From NCBI GenBank assembly GCA_903915535.1, contig CAIWTJ010000200.1:1-57156 (forward strand): DNA of 57,156 nt, read 5' to 3'. The position numbers and the translations under genes are program-made. Origin of the DNA: Enhydrobacter aerosaccus (GTDB taxonomy: Bacteria; Pseudomonadota; Alphaproteobacteria; Reyranellales; Reyranellaceae). Of the stretch, positions 17,845 through 25,915 are shown one piece after another (the stretch's first letter is position 1; the number at the start of each line of letters is the position of its first letter). Below the pieces are notes generated by a model. The model saw nothing but the letters and a program-made list of their open reading frames with translations, was not told where the DNA came from and ran no database searches.

Positions 17845-18941
17845 GTCACGCCCGAAATACCTGGCTCAAAGCCAACTGGCGCAGCGCTTCTGTCGTCGCC
17901 CACCGCCATTACGCGGAACAAGGTGCCCATTTGGTCGGGGGCGATCAAGCGCTGCAGTGCTGCGTCGACGGCATGGCGTTGCGGGGGCGATGCATGCGTC
18001 ATCAACATGTCGGCGCGCTGCCTGATTCCCAGCTGCTGCAAAAAATCGCCCTGGCCCGTCGGTCCGAAAACGCGCGCCTTTGACGCAGCGGCCCTTACTG
18101 CAGCAGCAAGCGCTCCGAAATCGACGTGCGCGCTGAGGTCGGTCTCGCCCGGCCTGTCGAGCAGGTCGGCGCCGCGATGGGCGCGCACGGCCTGCAGGGA
18201 CGAGCCCGGTCCCGAGACGTCGCGGCCGTAATCGATCAGCAGTGCCCAGCCGCCGTCGCGCATCACCCGCGTGCCGATGTCGGCGGCGAGCGCGCGACCC
18301 TGCTCGCAGAGTTCGGCTTCGGCACCCTCGGCGGCCTCGGGCAGGAACGCTGCGAACGGCGTCGATCCGGGCGCCAGTGCGAAAGCGAGCGATTTGCCGT
18401 CGGACGAAAGGCCCACCATGCGCTCGCTCCAGCCGCGCGCGGTCTTGTGGAACTGGCGCACCGGCAACGCATCGAAGAATTCGTTGGCGACCAGCAGCAA
18501 CGGCCCCGCCGGCACCTGGTCGAAGCGTTCGTGCCACGACGGCTTGAAAGCGGACAGCACCGTCGCCTGCCGCGCCGCCAGCATCTCGTTGGTCTCCACG
18601 AGATGGAGGTCGATCGCGGCATGAAAGCCCGGAACGCTGCGTGTCGCGCGCAAGGCATCGGCCATCAACGTGCCGCGGCCCGGTCCCAGTTCGACGAGGC
18701 GCACCGGCCCGGGGTTTCCCATCGCCTGCCAGCGCTCGGCCAGCCACGCGCCCACGAGCTCGCCGAACATCTGCGAGATTTCCGGCGCGGTGGTGAAGTC
18801 GCCCGCGGCGCCGAGCGGCATGGCGCGGCGATAGTAGCCCAAGGTCGGATGGCCAAGGGCCTCGGCCATGAAGTCGGCGACGGAGATAGGACCTGCGATC
18901 GCGATGCGGCGCGCGATGCGGCGGCCGAGCTCGCTGGTCAC
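17841..18941 (-). CDS. MidA/NDUFAF7-type SAM-dependent methyltransferase
   Basis: 366-aa class I methyltransferase. Mitochondrial relatives (NDUFAF7/MidA) dimethylate an arginine of the complex I subunit NDUFS2; the bacterial substrate may be NuoD but this is inference. Seen: the N-terminal PISVADFMAEALGHPTLGYY, then GDFTTAPEISQMFGELVGAW and the SAM-binding VRLVELGPGRGTLMADALRA at about 82-101, then LLVANEFFDALPVRQF. The start is GTG, overlapping the lgt stop; the end overlaps the pgeF start. The order lgt-midA-pgeF is a familiar alphaproteobacterial arrangement. Confidence 0.9.
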   Translation of the reverse strand: MTSELGRRIARRIAIAGPISVADFMAEALGHPTLGYYRRAMPLGAAGDFTTAPEISQMFGELVGAWLAERWQAMGNPGPVRLVELGPGRGTLMADALRATRSVPGFHAAIDLHLVETNEMLAARQATVLSAFKPSWHERFDQVPAGPLLLVANEFFDALPVRQFHKTARGWSERMVGLSSDGKSLAFALAPGSTPFAAFLPEAAEGAEAELCEQGRALAADIGTRVMRDGGWALLIDYGRDVSGPGSSLQAVRAHRGADLLDRPGETDLSAHVDFGALAAAVRAAASKARVFGPTGQGDFLQQLGIRQRADMLMTHASPPQRHAVDAALQRLIAPDQMGTLFRVMAVGDDRSAAPVGFEPGISGVT

Positions 18942-19750
18942 GGAAGCGCGGGCTTTCTGTAGGCCCGAACGATCAGTGCCGCGCCGAACAGCACCATCGG
19001 CAGCGACAGCACCATGCCCATGCTGAGCCAGTTCGTTCCCAGGAGGAATCCCAGGAACGAGTCCGGCTCACGAAAGAATTCGCCGGTGATGCGCGCCATG
19101 CCGTAGCCGGCGCAGAACACGCCGGTCAGCAGGCCAGGCCGGCGGCGGCCGTCGGTGAAATGCCAAACGACATGGACGATCGTCAGCAACACGACGCCTT
19201 CGAAGAATGCCTGGTAGAGCTGGCTGGGATGGCGCGGCATCGGCCCGCCGCGCGGGAAGATCATCGCCCACGGCACGTCGCTCGCGCGGCCCCATAGCTC
19301 GCCGTTGATGAAGTTGGCGATGCGTCCGAAGAACAGCCCGACCGGCGCCACGATCGCCACCATGTCCGAGAGCATGAACGGGCTGGTCCGGTTGCGCAGC
19401 GCGTAGACGATGATCGCGGTGATCACGCCCAGCAGGCCGCCATGGAAGGACATGCCGCCTTCCCAGATCAGGAAGATCTGCTTGGGGTCGTGCAGGAAAT
19501 CGCCGGGCTTGTAGAACAGGACGTAGCCGATGCGCCCGCCCAGGATCACGCCCAGCGCCGCCCACAGCAGGAAGTCGTCGATCTTCTCCGGCGAAAGGAT
19601 CGCCGGCGGCTGCTGGCAGACGCGGCGCATGATGCGCCAGCCGATGATCAGGCCCGCGATATAGGCGAGCGCGTACCAGCGGATGGCGAACGGCCCGAGC
19701 TGCAGCAGCACCGGGTCGATCTCGGGATAGGGAATGAGGAGGAAGGTCAT
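18938..19750 (-). CDS. lgt: Prolipoprotein diacylglyceryl transferase
   Basis: Inner-membrane enzyme (270 aa, about seven helices) that moves diacylglyceryl from phosphatidylglycerol to the lipobox cysteine of prolipoproteins, the first step of lipoprotein maturation. The Lgt signature is present as GLFFGRIANFINGELWGRAS, with the essential H-containing segment MSFHGGLLGVI and the start PEIDPVLLQLGPFAIRWYAL. ATG at 19750 begins the run; midA starts within its stop codon. The product would process the lipoproteins encoded nearby, as it does all others in the cell. Confidence 0.95.
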   Translation of the reverse strand: MTFLLIPYPEIDPVLLQLGPFAIRWYALAYIAGLIIGWRIMRRVCQQPPAILSPEKIDDFLLWAALGVILGGRIGYVLFYKPGDFLHDPKQIFLIWEGGMSFHGGLLGVITAIIVYALRNRTSPFMLSDMVAIVAPVGLFFGRIANFINGELWGRASDVPWAMIFPRGGPMPRHPSQLYQAFFEGVVLLTIVHVVWHFTDGRRRPGLLTGVFCAGYGMARITGEFFREPDSFLGFLLGTNWLSMGMVLSLPMVLFGAALIVRAYRKPALP

Positions 19751-19806
19751 GCGCGACGGTTATAACGCGCAATCGCGTCGGAAGATCGCATGCCGTCAAA
19801 TTGGTC

Positions 19807-19837
19807 GCGGCGCCGTCCCTGGGGGGAACGGCGCCGC
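19807..19837. repeat. GC-rich hairpin in the ybjN-lgt gap
   Basis: GCGGCGCCGT (19807-19816) and its exact complement (19828-19837) form a 10-bp stem in the 161-bp gap between the YbjN-domain gene and lgt, both leftward. It may end or attenuate ybjN transcription, but no T-run follows on the leftward strand. Confidence 0.4.
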
Positions 19838-19911
19838 TGGAGGACGATCCGAACAGTAGCTTTTATTGGTCTTAGAGAGGGGGCGTCGGAGGGTCCTTTT
19901 CCGTGGTCGGC

Positions 19912-20421
19912 TCAGGCTTCGCCGACAGTCTCGAGAATGGCGGCCGTCATGGCGTCGGCCGGCGACTTGCCCGCCCACACGACGTACTGGAAGGCAGGAT
20001 AGAAACGCTCGCTTTCGGTGACGGCCACCTCGACGAGGTCGTTCAGCTGCTCGGCACACAGGCCTTCGGTGCCCCGGAGGGGAATGGAATGCCGGAACAT
20101 CGGCAGGCCTTCCTCGGTCCAGAGGTCGAAGTGGCCGAGCCACATCTTTTCGTTGATCAGGGCCAGCAGGCCATGGATATCGGAATGGCGCTCGGCGGGG
20201 ATGCGGACGTCGTAGGCGCAGGTGAAGTGCAGCGCCTCGACATCGTCGCGCCAGCTGAAGAACATGCGATAGTCGCACCAGCGGCCGGCAACCTCGACGG
20301 CGATTTCACGGTCGGATGTGCGATCGAAGGGCCAATCGTTGGCCGAGACGACTTTCTCGATCATCTCGAGCGGGTTCAGATCGGGCTTCTCTCTGATCCG
20401 CTCATGTCGCGATAACGCCAT
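19912..20421 (-). CDS. YbjN domain-containing protein
   Basis: 169-aa cytoplasmic protein of the YbjN family, small alpha/beta proteins related to type III secretion chaperones in fold, with a poorly defined role in stress and motility in E. coli. Seen: NPLEMIEKVVSANDWPFDRT at the N-terminus, WCDYRMFFSWRDDVEALHFT, ALINEKMWLGHFDLWTEEGL and RHSIPLRGTEGLCAEQLNDL. ATG 20421 has GGGAG about eight bases upstream; ATG 20436 would add five residues and also has a purine-rich site. It is expressed leftward from the region shared with the nrtA-like gene. Confidence 0.82.
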   Translation of the reverse strand: MALSRHERIREKPDLNPLEMIEKVVSANDWPFDRTSDREIAVEVAGRWCDYRMFFSWRDDVEALHFTCAYDVRIPAERHSDIHGLLALINEKMWLGHFDLWTEEGLPMFRHSIPLRGTEGLCAEQLNDLVEVAVTESERFYPAFQYVVWAGKSPADAMTAAILETVGEA

Positions 20422-20616
20422 CCACCCACTCCCCATCTCTTCCGCTCTGCAGTTCCTGGCGGAACCGTTCTCGTCGCGGCGGCCGACATATCGTGGTGGG
20501 CACCCAACTACCCACAAGCTGTAGCCTGCCACAACGTTGACTCGCTCTGCAATAACAAATGCCGCTTGAATTGGGAAAAGAGTCAGCGATTCCATGATTT
20601 TAATCCCCAGCGCTCA

Positions 20617-20648
20617 GATTCGAGTCGCGGAATTCCGCTGAACGAATC
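20617..20648. promoter_or_regulatory. Nested palindrome, candidate operator
   Basis: A perfect 12-bp palindrome GCGGAATTCCGC (20627-20638) lies inside a wider pair GATTCG (20617-20622) and CGAATC (20643-20648). The nesting around one centre and the position just upstream of the NtrC-like site suggest a protein-binding site. The binding protein is unknown. Confidence 0.4.
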
Positions 20649-20656
20649 GCGATAGG

Positions 20657-20673
20657 TGCACATTTTTGGGGCA
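20657..20673 (+). promoter_or_regulatory. NtrC-like binding site
   Basis: TGCACATTTTTGGGGCA matches 11 of the 14 defined positions of the NtrC consensus TGCACC-A-N3-TGGTGCA. It lies about 44 bases upstream of the -24 element at 20709, closer than usual for an enhancer but workable. Together with the sigma-54 promoter it suggests control by nitrogen status. Confidence 0.5.
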
Positions 20674-20708
20674 ATTCCCCCATCGCGTCGCGGATTTTAC
20701 ACCTCCGC

Positions 20709-20724
20709 TGGCATACGCCTTGCG
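20709..20724 (+). promoter_or_regulatory. Sigma-54 (-24/-12) promoter for the NrtABC-like operon
   Basis: TGGCAT, five bases, TTGCG, with canonical spacing between GG (20710-20711) and GC (22-23 in the same ten-block, 20722-20723). It predicts initiation near 20735, some 30 bases before the ATG at 20764. The NtrC-like dyad upstream strengthens the call. Confidence 0.62.
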
Positions 20725-20763
20725 TGAGTTTCGCCGACCGGCCGAAAGGCCAAGGGAGGCGTC

Positions 20764-22131
20764 ATGTCGATGTTTAAGGACCCGTTCGATCCCAAGACGC
20801 GGCTTGGGCAGCGCTGCGCCTGCGGCGGGGACCATCTCGCGGCGGATCATTCCCGGCTGACCGCTTCGGCGGTCCCCTCCGGAGAGGAAGAGCGCTGGAA
20901 CCGGGTCGTCGACGCCGCCGTGCTGCGCGCGGTCTTTCCCGCCGACGCGGCGCGCCGGCAATTCCTGAAAACCGTCGGCGCGTCGACCGCGCTGGCTGCC
21001 GTCGCTTCGGTGCTGCCCCTCGGCGTCGCGCGCGAGGCCTTCGCCCAGGGCGGCGCGCCCGAGAAGAAGAGCCTGAAGATCGGCTTCATTCCCATCACTT
21101 GCGCCACGCCGATCATCATGGCCCATCCGATGGGCTTCTATGCCAAGCAGGGTCTCGACGTCGAAGTAGTGAAGACGGCGGGCTGGGCGGTGATCCGCGA
21201 CAAGGCGCTGGCCAAGGAATACGACGCGGCCCACATGCTCTCGCCGATGCCGCTCGCGATCTCGCTCGGTGTCGGTTCGGCCGCCTCGCCGTGGACGATT
21301 CCTGCGATCGAGAACATCAACGGCCAGGCGATCACCCTGGCGACCAAGCACAAGGACAAGCGCGATCCCAAGGACTGGAAGGGCTTCAAGTTCGCCGTGC
21401 CCTTCGACTACTCGATGCACAATTATCTGCTGCGCTACTACGTGGCCGAGCACGGGCTCGATCCCGACAAGGACATCTCGATCCGCTCGGTGCCGCCGCC
21501 GGAGATGGTGGCCAACCTGCGCGCCGACAATATCGACGGCTTCCTCGGGCCCGATCCGTTCAACCAGCGCGCCGTCTATGACGGCGTGGGCTACATCCAC
21601 CTGCTGACCAAGGAACTGTGGGACGGCCATCCGTGCTGCGCCTTCGGCGTGAGCAAGGAATTCGCGAGCCAGAACCCCAACTCCTACAAGGCGATGCTGA
21701 AGGCGATCATCGACGCCACGGCCTATGCCTCCAAGCAGGACAATCGCAAGGAGATCGCCAAGGCGATCGCGCCCGCGAACTACCTCAACCAGCCCGAGAC
21801 GGTGCTGGAGCAGATCCTGACCGGCACCTATGCCGATGGCCTCGGCGCGGTGAAGAAGGAGCCCAACCGCATCGACTTCGATCCGTTCCCCTGGAATCAG
21901 TTCGCGGTCTGGATGCTGTCGCAGATGAAGCGCTGGGGTCAGCTCAAGGCCGACGTCGACTACGCCAAGGTCGCCGCCGACGTGTTCCTCGCCACCGATA
22001 CCACGGCCATGATGAAAGAGCTGGGCTATACGCCGCCCGATCCGTCGAAGAAGACGATCGTGGTGATGGGCAAGCCGTTCGATCCCACCAAGCCGCAGGC
22101 CTACGTCGACAGCTTCGCCATCAAGCGCTGA
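20764..22131 (+). CDS. CmpA/NrtA family ABC transporter substrate-binding protein
   Basis: 455-aa binding protein of the NrtA/CmpA family (nitrate, cyanate, bicarbonate and related organic ligands). Unusually, about 70 residues precede the Tat signal: a cysteine-bearing GQRCACGGDHLAADH segment (16-30), then DAARRQFLKTVGASTALAAV at about 60-79 with the twin arginines. The mature part starts KKSLKIGFIPITCATPIIMA and has the family blocks NINGQAITLATKHKDKRDPK and FDYSMHNYLLRYYVAEHGLD. The AAGGGAGG site fixes the ATG. Its stop overlaps the permease ATG. No nitrate reductase lies nearby, so the ligand may be another nitrogen compound. Confidence 0.9.
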   Translation: MSMFKDPFDPKTRLGQRCACGGDHLAADHSRLTASAVPSGEEERWNRVVDAAVLRAVFPADAARRQFLKTVGASTALAAVASVLPLGVAREAFAQGGAPEKKSLKIGFIPITCATPIIMAHPMGFYAKQGLDVEVVKTAGWAVIRDKALAKEYDAAHMLSPMPLAISLGVGSAASPWTIPAIENINGQAITLATKHKDKRDPKDWKGFKFAVPFDYSMHNYLLRYYVAEHGLDPDKDISIRSVPPPEMVANLRADNIDGFLGPDPFNQRAVYDGVGYIHLLTKELWDGHPCCAFGVSKEFASQNPNSYKAMLKAIIDATAYASKQDNRKEIAKAIAPANYLNQPETVLEQILTGTYADGLGAVKKEPNRIDFDPFPWNQFAVWMLSQMKRWGQLKADVDYAKVAADVFLATDTTAMMKELGYTPPDPSKKTIVVMGKPFDPTKPQAYVDSFAIKR

Positions 22132-22976
22132 TGAAAGCCTCGCTCGGCCTGCGCGCGGGGCTGCTGTCGCTGCTGATCTTCGCCGCGATCGTGCTGGTCT
22201 GGCAGATCGCCGCGCGGCCAACCGCGGTCAGCGGCCCGGCCGTCGACCCGGAATACGCCAAGCTGGTCGGTGCCGCGGCGGCGACCGGCCAGAAGTCGGC
22301 GATGCCGACGCCGGCCGATATCGGCGCCACGATCTGGAAGCATCTGCAGGATCCGTTCTACGTGCGCGGCTCCAACGACAAGGGCATCGGCATCCAGCTC
22401 GCCTACTCGCTGGGGCGCGTGCTGCTGGGCTTCTTCCTCGCCGCCATCGCCGCGGTGCCGCTGGGCTTCCTGATCGGCATGTCGCCGCTCGTGCACCGCG
22501 CGCTCGATCCCTTCATCCAGGTGCTGAAGCCGGTGTCGCCGCTCGCCTGGATGCCGCTCGCGCTCTACACGATCAAGGACAGCGCCGTGTCCTCGATCTT
22601 CGTGATCTTCATCTGCTCGGTCTGGCCGATGCTGATCAACACCGCGTTCGGCGTGGCGAGCGTGCGCAAGGAATGGCTGAACGTGGCGCGTACGCTGGAA
22701 GTGGGTCCCCTGCGCACGGCGTTCCGCGTGATCCTGCCGGCCGCCGCGCCCACCATCATGACCGGCATGCGCATTTCGATCGGCATCGCCTGGCTGGTGA
22801 TCGTGGCAGCCGAGATGCTCGTGGGCGGCACCGGCATCGGCTACTTCGTCTGGAACGAGTGGAACAACCTCTCGATCGCCAACATCGTGACGGCGATCCT
22901 GCTGATCGGCGTGGTGGGCCTGCTGCTCGACCAGGTGCTGGCCCGCCTCACCAAGCTCGTCACTTATCCCGAATGA
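22131..22976 (+). CDS. NrtB/SsuC-like ABC transporter permease
   Basis: 281-aa inner-membrane permease of the nitrate/sulfonate/taurine family. It starts MKASLGLRAGLLSLLIFAAI with a first membrane helix, has a periplasmic loop of about 60 residues, then GFFLAAIAAVPLGFLIGMSP and the EAA loop region VRKEWLNVARTLEVGPLRTA, followed by GMRISIGIAWLVIVAAEMLV, a strongly conserved NrtB segment. TGATG overlap with the binding-protein gene shows translational coupling. The larger open frame upstream of this ATG is out-of-frame shadow. Confidence 0.92.
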   Translation: MKASLGLRAGLLSLLIFAAIVLVWQIAARPTAVSGPAVDPEYAKLVGAAAATGQKSAMPTPADIGATIWKHLQDPFYVRGSNDKGIGIQLAYSLGRVLLGFFLAAIAAVPLGFLIGMSPLVHRALDPFIQVLKPVSPLAWMPLALYTIKDSAVSSIFVIFICSVWPMLINTAFGVASVRKEWLNVARTLEVGPLRTAFRVILPAAAPTIMTGMRISIGIAWLVIVAAEMLVGGTGIGYFVWNEWNNLSIANIVTAILLIGVVGLLLDQVLARLTKLVTYPE

Positions 22977-22986
22977 CGATGATCCA

Positions 22987-23889
22987 ATGACGATACCTGC
23001 GCGTCCCCTGATCAGCGTCGAAGGACTGGCGCGGCGCTTCGGCAATACCGGGCCGGCTGTGTTCGAGGACATCTGGTTCGGCGTCGAGCGCGGCGAGTTC
23101 TGCTGCCTGATCGGCCATTCCGGCTGCGGCAAGACCACGATCCTGAACGTGCTGGCGGGCCTCGACGCGCCGAGCGGCGGCGCGGTGATCGTCGACAATC
23201 GCGAGATCGACGGGCCGAGCCTCGACCGCGCCGTGATCTTCCAGGGCCACGCGCTGCTGCCGTGGCTCACGGTGCTGGGCAACATCGCCTTCGCCGTCGC
23301 CTCGCGCTGGCCGTCGTGGGACCGCGCCAAGGTGCGTGCGCACGCCATGACGTTCATCGAGCTGGTGGGGCTGAAGGGGGCAGAGAACAAGCGGCCTGCC
23401 CAACTTTCGGGCGGCATGAAGCAGAGGGTCGGCATCGCGCGCGCCCTGTCGATCCAGCCCAAGATGCTGCTGATGGACGAGCCGTTCAGCGCGCTCGACG
23501 CGCTCACCCGCGGCATGTTGCAGGAGGAAGTGCTGCGCCTCTGCAACGAGACCCATCAGACCGTCTTCATGATCACGCACGACGTCGACGAGGCGATCCT
23601 GCTCGCCGACAAGATCGTGCTGATGACCAACGGGCCGGGGGCGCGGATTGCCGAGATCGTCGTCAACACCATGCCGCGGGCCGAGCGGCACCGGAACGAC
23701 CTGCACCGCCATCCGCAGTACTACGCCATCCGAAATCACCTGGTGGAGTTCCTGGTCAACCGCTCGCGCAACTTCGATGCCGAGATCGCGGGTCAGGGTT
23801 ACGATCCGCGCCGCCTCAGGGTGGTGAAGCCGGGTCTTGCGGCGGTCAATCCGCCGGCCGAAGTCGTGTCCCTCGGGCTTTCACGTTAG
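22987..23889 (+). CDS. NrtD/SsuB-like ABC transporter ATP-binding protein
   Basis: 300-aa ATPase that drives the NrtA/NrtB-like importer. Walker A is GHSGCGKTT at about 49-57, the Q-loop is FQGHALLPWL, the signature is LSGGMKQRVGIARAL and Walker B is MLLMDEPFSALD, followed by the switch histidine in MITHDVDEA. A C-terminal tail of about 80 residues extends past the ATPase fold (PRRLRVVKPGLAAVNPPAEV). It begins 10 bp after the permease stop. The three genes form a complete transporter. Confidence 0.93.
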   Translation: MTIPARPLISVEGLARRFGNTGPAVFEDIWFGVERGEFCCLIGHSGCGKTTILNVLAGLDAPSGGAVIVDNREIDGPSLDRAVIFQGHALLPWLTVLGNIAFAVASRWPSWDRAKVRAHAMTFIELVGLKGAENKRPAQLSGGMKQRVGIARALSIQPKMLLMDEPFSALDALTRGMLQEEVLRLCNETHQTVFMITHDVDEAILLADKIVLMTNGPGARIAEIVVNTMPRAERHRNDLHRHPQYYAIRNHLVEFLVNRSRNFDAEIAGQGYDPRRLRVVKPGLAAVNPPAEVVSLGLSR

Positions 23890-24029
23890 CGACGCTCGAA
23901 GACCATCTTCACCGCGTCCCGCACGGGCCGGAGGAAGAGGACCAGGCGGGGTCCCAGGGTAGTTGTCGCACTGATTTTATTGGCTTGGCGCGTCTCCCCG
24001 GCCATACTTCACCAAGGAGGCAATTCGCC

Positions 24030-24890
24030 ATGACCCCAGCCACGATCAAACCCGCGACTTACGACACGATCGAAGTCAGCAAGCTCACGGGCGGCTGCGG
24101 GGCGGAGATTTCCGGCGTCGACCTCCGGGCAATGAGCAATCGCCAGTGGAACGAAGTCCAGCAGGCCTTTGTCCGGCACGGCGTCATTTTCTTCCGCGAC
24201 CAGGAGCTGACGCCCGAGCAACACATCGAATTCGCGCAGCGCTGGGCGCCCATCGACATCAACAGGTTCTTCCCGGCCGTCGCGGGCTATCCGCAGATCG
24301 CGGAAGTGCGCAAGGAGCCGGAGGGCAAGAAGAACATCGGCAATCTCTGGCACACCGACCACAGCTACGACGAGAAGCCGGCGATGGGGTCGATCCTGCT
24401 CGCGCGCGAGGTGCCGGACGAGGGTGGCGACACGCTGTTCGCCAACATGTATCTCGCCTTCGAGACGCTGTCGGAGGGAATGAAGAAGATGCTGCGCGGC
24501 CTCAGCGCAGTCCATTCGTCGGTCCACGTATTCGGACCCAAGAACGACCGGAGCGCCTTGGGCTTCAAGGGCACCGACCAGGTGGGCGACGTGATCCATC
24601 CCGTGGTGATCCGGCATCCGCTCAGCGGCCGCGAGGCGCTCTACGTGAACGCCGACTTCACCACCCAGTTCGAGGGCTGGACCGTCGAGGACAGCAAGCC
24701 GCTGCTCGAGCAACTCTATCGCCACGCCGTTCGGCCCGAATTCACCTGCCGCTTCCGCTGGCGCAACAACTCGATCGCCTTCTGGGACAATCGTGCCACC
24801 TGGCACTACGCCGCCAACGACTATCACGGCGCCCGCCGGCTGATGCATCGCATCACGGTTGCCGGTTGCGCCCTCGAAGCGGCAGCCTGA
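24030..24890 (+). CDS. TauD/TfdA family Fe(II)/2-oxoglutarate dioxygenase
   Basis: 286-aa cytoplasmic dioxygenase. The iron ligands are H108 and D110 (NLWHTDHSYDEKP) and H259 (FWDNRATWHYAAND); R274 in LMHRITVAG is the likely 2-oxoglutarate contact. The TauD-like opening LTGGCGAEISGVDLR and ARGPHPRSGR-type region (VIRHPLSGREALYVN) are present, making it closer to TauD/AtsK than the one at 763. AAGGAGG precedes the ATG. It lies 140 bp downstream of the NrtABC-like genes, same strand, so it may oxidise what they import. Substrate unknown. Confidence 0.9.
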   Translation: MTPATIKPATYDTIEVSKLTGGCGAEISGVDLRAMSNRQWNEVQQAFVRHGVIFFRDQELTPEQHIEFAQRWAPIDINRFFPAVAGYPQIAEVRKEPEGKKNIGNLWHTDHSYDEKPAMGSILLAREVPDEGGDTLFANMYLAFETLSEGMKKMLRGLSAVHSSVHVFGPKNDRSALGFKGTDQVGDVIHPVVIRHPLSGREALYVNADFTTQFEGWTVEDSKPLLEQLYRHAVRPEFTCRFRWRNNSIAFWDNRATWHYAANDYHGARRLMHRITVAGCALEAAA

Positions 24891-24993
24891 TCGCCGGGCT
24901 TCGGGGCGCACGCCCGAGGGGTTCCGCGCGTGGCGGTTGAATGACGGGCGTCATGGCGCGGCATATGCTTGCGAAGAATTATTGGGGGATCAC

Positions 24994-25827
24994 ATGACCA
25001 TTTCGCGTCGTTCGGCACTCACCGGCATCGCCGCCGGTTCCGCTCTTGCCTTGCTGCCGTTCGTGGCGCGCGCCGAAGGCACGCTGGATGAGATCAAGAA
25101 GCGCGGCACCATCCGCCTCGGCGTCACCCAGGCACCGCCCTGGTACTCCAAGGATCCGAAGACCGGCGAATGGACGTCGGGCATGGGCATCTTCATGGGC
25201 AAGGCGATGGCGCAGACGCTGGGCGTGAAGCTGGAGCCGGTCGAGGTGAACTGGGGCAATGCGATCGCCGCCCTCCAGGGCAACAAGATCGATCTGATGT
25301 TCGTGATCGACGCCACGGCGGAGCGCAAGCAGGCCGTCGACTTTCCCGATGCGCCGCTTCTTTATTATTCGCTGTCCGTGCTGGCGCGCGACGATCTCGC
25401 CGTGAAGGCCTGGGAAGACCTGAACAAGACGGGCATCAAGATCTCCTGCGCCCAGGCCACCACCATCGATACCTATGTGACCAAGAACCTGCCCAAGGCG
25501 GAGATCCAGCGTTTCCCCGGCAATGTCGAGGCCATCGCCGCCTTCCAGTCGGGCCGCGTCGATGCCGTGGCGATGTATCACCCGCCGCTGCTGGCCGCTA
25601 AGCAGAAGCTCGGCAAGGGCCAGCTCGTCGTGCCGACCCCTACCGAGTCCGTCGCCTCCAGCACCGCCGCGCGCAAGGGCGATACGGCCTTCGTCGCCTG
25701 GCTCGACAAGACGACGGGCGACTACTATCGCAGCGGCCAGTCCGAGAAGTGGTACGAGCAGGCGCTCGCCGACTTTGGCCTCGATCCGAAGACCGTGCCG
25801 CCGATCATGAAGGAAATGATCAAGTAG
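24994..25827 (+). CDS. Polar amino-acid ABC transporter substrate-binding protein
   Basis: 277-aa SBP_bac_3 family periplasmic protein. The N-terminus MTISRRSALTGIAAGSALAL is a Tat-type signal (twin arginine at 5-6) with cleavage after VARA. The core includes EIKKRGTIRLGVTQAPPWYS, LQGNKIDLMFVIDATAERKQ and AFQSGRVDAVAMYHPPLLAA. The ATG follows GGGGGATC. A perfect ATGACG-GG-CGTCAT palindrome (24941-24954) lies upstream and may be an operator. It heads a complete transporter (25916, 26599, 27255); a very long hairpin separates it from the first permease. Confidence 0.9.
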   Translation: MTISRRSALTGIAAGSALALLPFVARAEGTLDEIKKRGTIRLGVTQAPPWYSKDPKTGEWTSGMGIFMGKAMAQTLGVKLEPVEVNWGNAIAALQGNKIDLMFVIDATAERKQAVDFPDAPLLYYSLSVLARDDLAVKAWEDLNKTGIKISCAQATTIDTYVTKNLPKAEIQRFPGNVEAIAAFQSGRVDAVAMYHPPLLAAKQKLGKGQLVVPTPTESVASSTAARKGDTAFVAWLDKTTGDYYRSGQSEKWYEQALADFGLDPKTVPPIMKEMIK

Positions 25828-25851
25828 GTCGGACTTCGTTCATGCTCATCC

Positions 25852-25907
25852 GGACCGCGAGCTTTCAGCTCGCTCGTGATTCTGAGCGAGCTGGAAGCTC
25901 GCGGTCC
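25852..25907. repeat. Long near-perfect palindrome, probable dispersed REP-like element
   Basis: Two 24-base arms (25852-25875 and 25884-25907) differ from perfect complementarity at one position, which forms a G-T wobble, and enclose an 8-base loop. The sequence begins GGACCGCGAGCTTTCAGC. It lies between the binding-protein stop and the GTG of the permease. Length and precision exceed a normal terminator, and there is no T-run. It resembles the repetitive extragenic palindromes found between genes of alphaproteobacteria; copy number cannot be judged from this window. Confidence 0.65.
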
Positions 25908-25915
25908 AAGAGCCC

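Larger units (their letters stand above)
20422..20763. other. Divergent regulatory region between ybjN and the nrtA-like gene
   Basis: 342 bp without a convincing gene. It contains a nested palindrome (20617-20648), an NtrC-like dyad (20657-20673) and a sigma-54 promoter (20709-20724) serving the rightward transporter. Nothing else is clear; the left part must hold the ybjN promoter but I cannot pin one down. Confidence 0.55.

Noticed and set aside
24959-24974. Sigma-54-like CGGCAT...TTGC before the binding protein at 24994
   Set aside because: The distance between GG and GC is one base short of the canonical spacing, which usually abolishes sigma-54 function.
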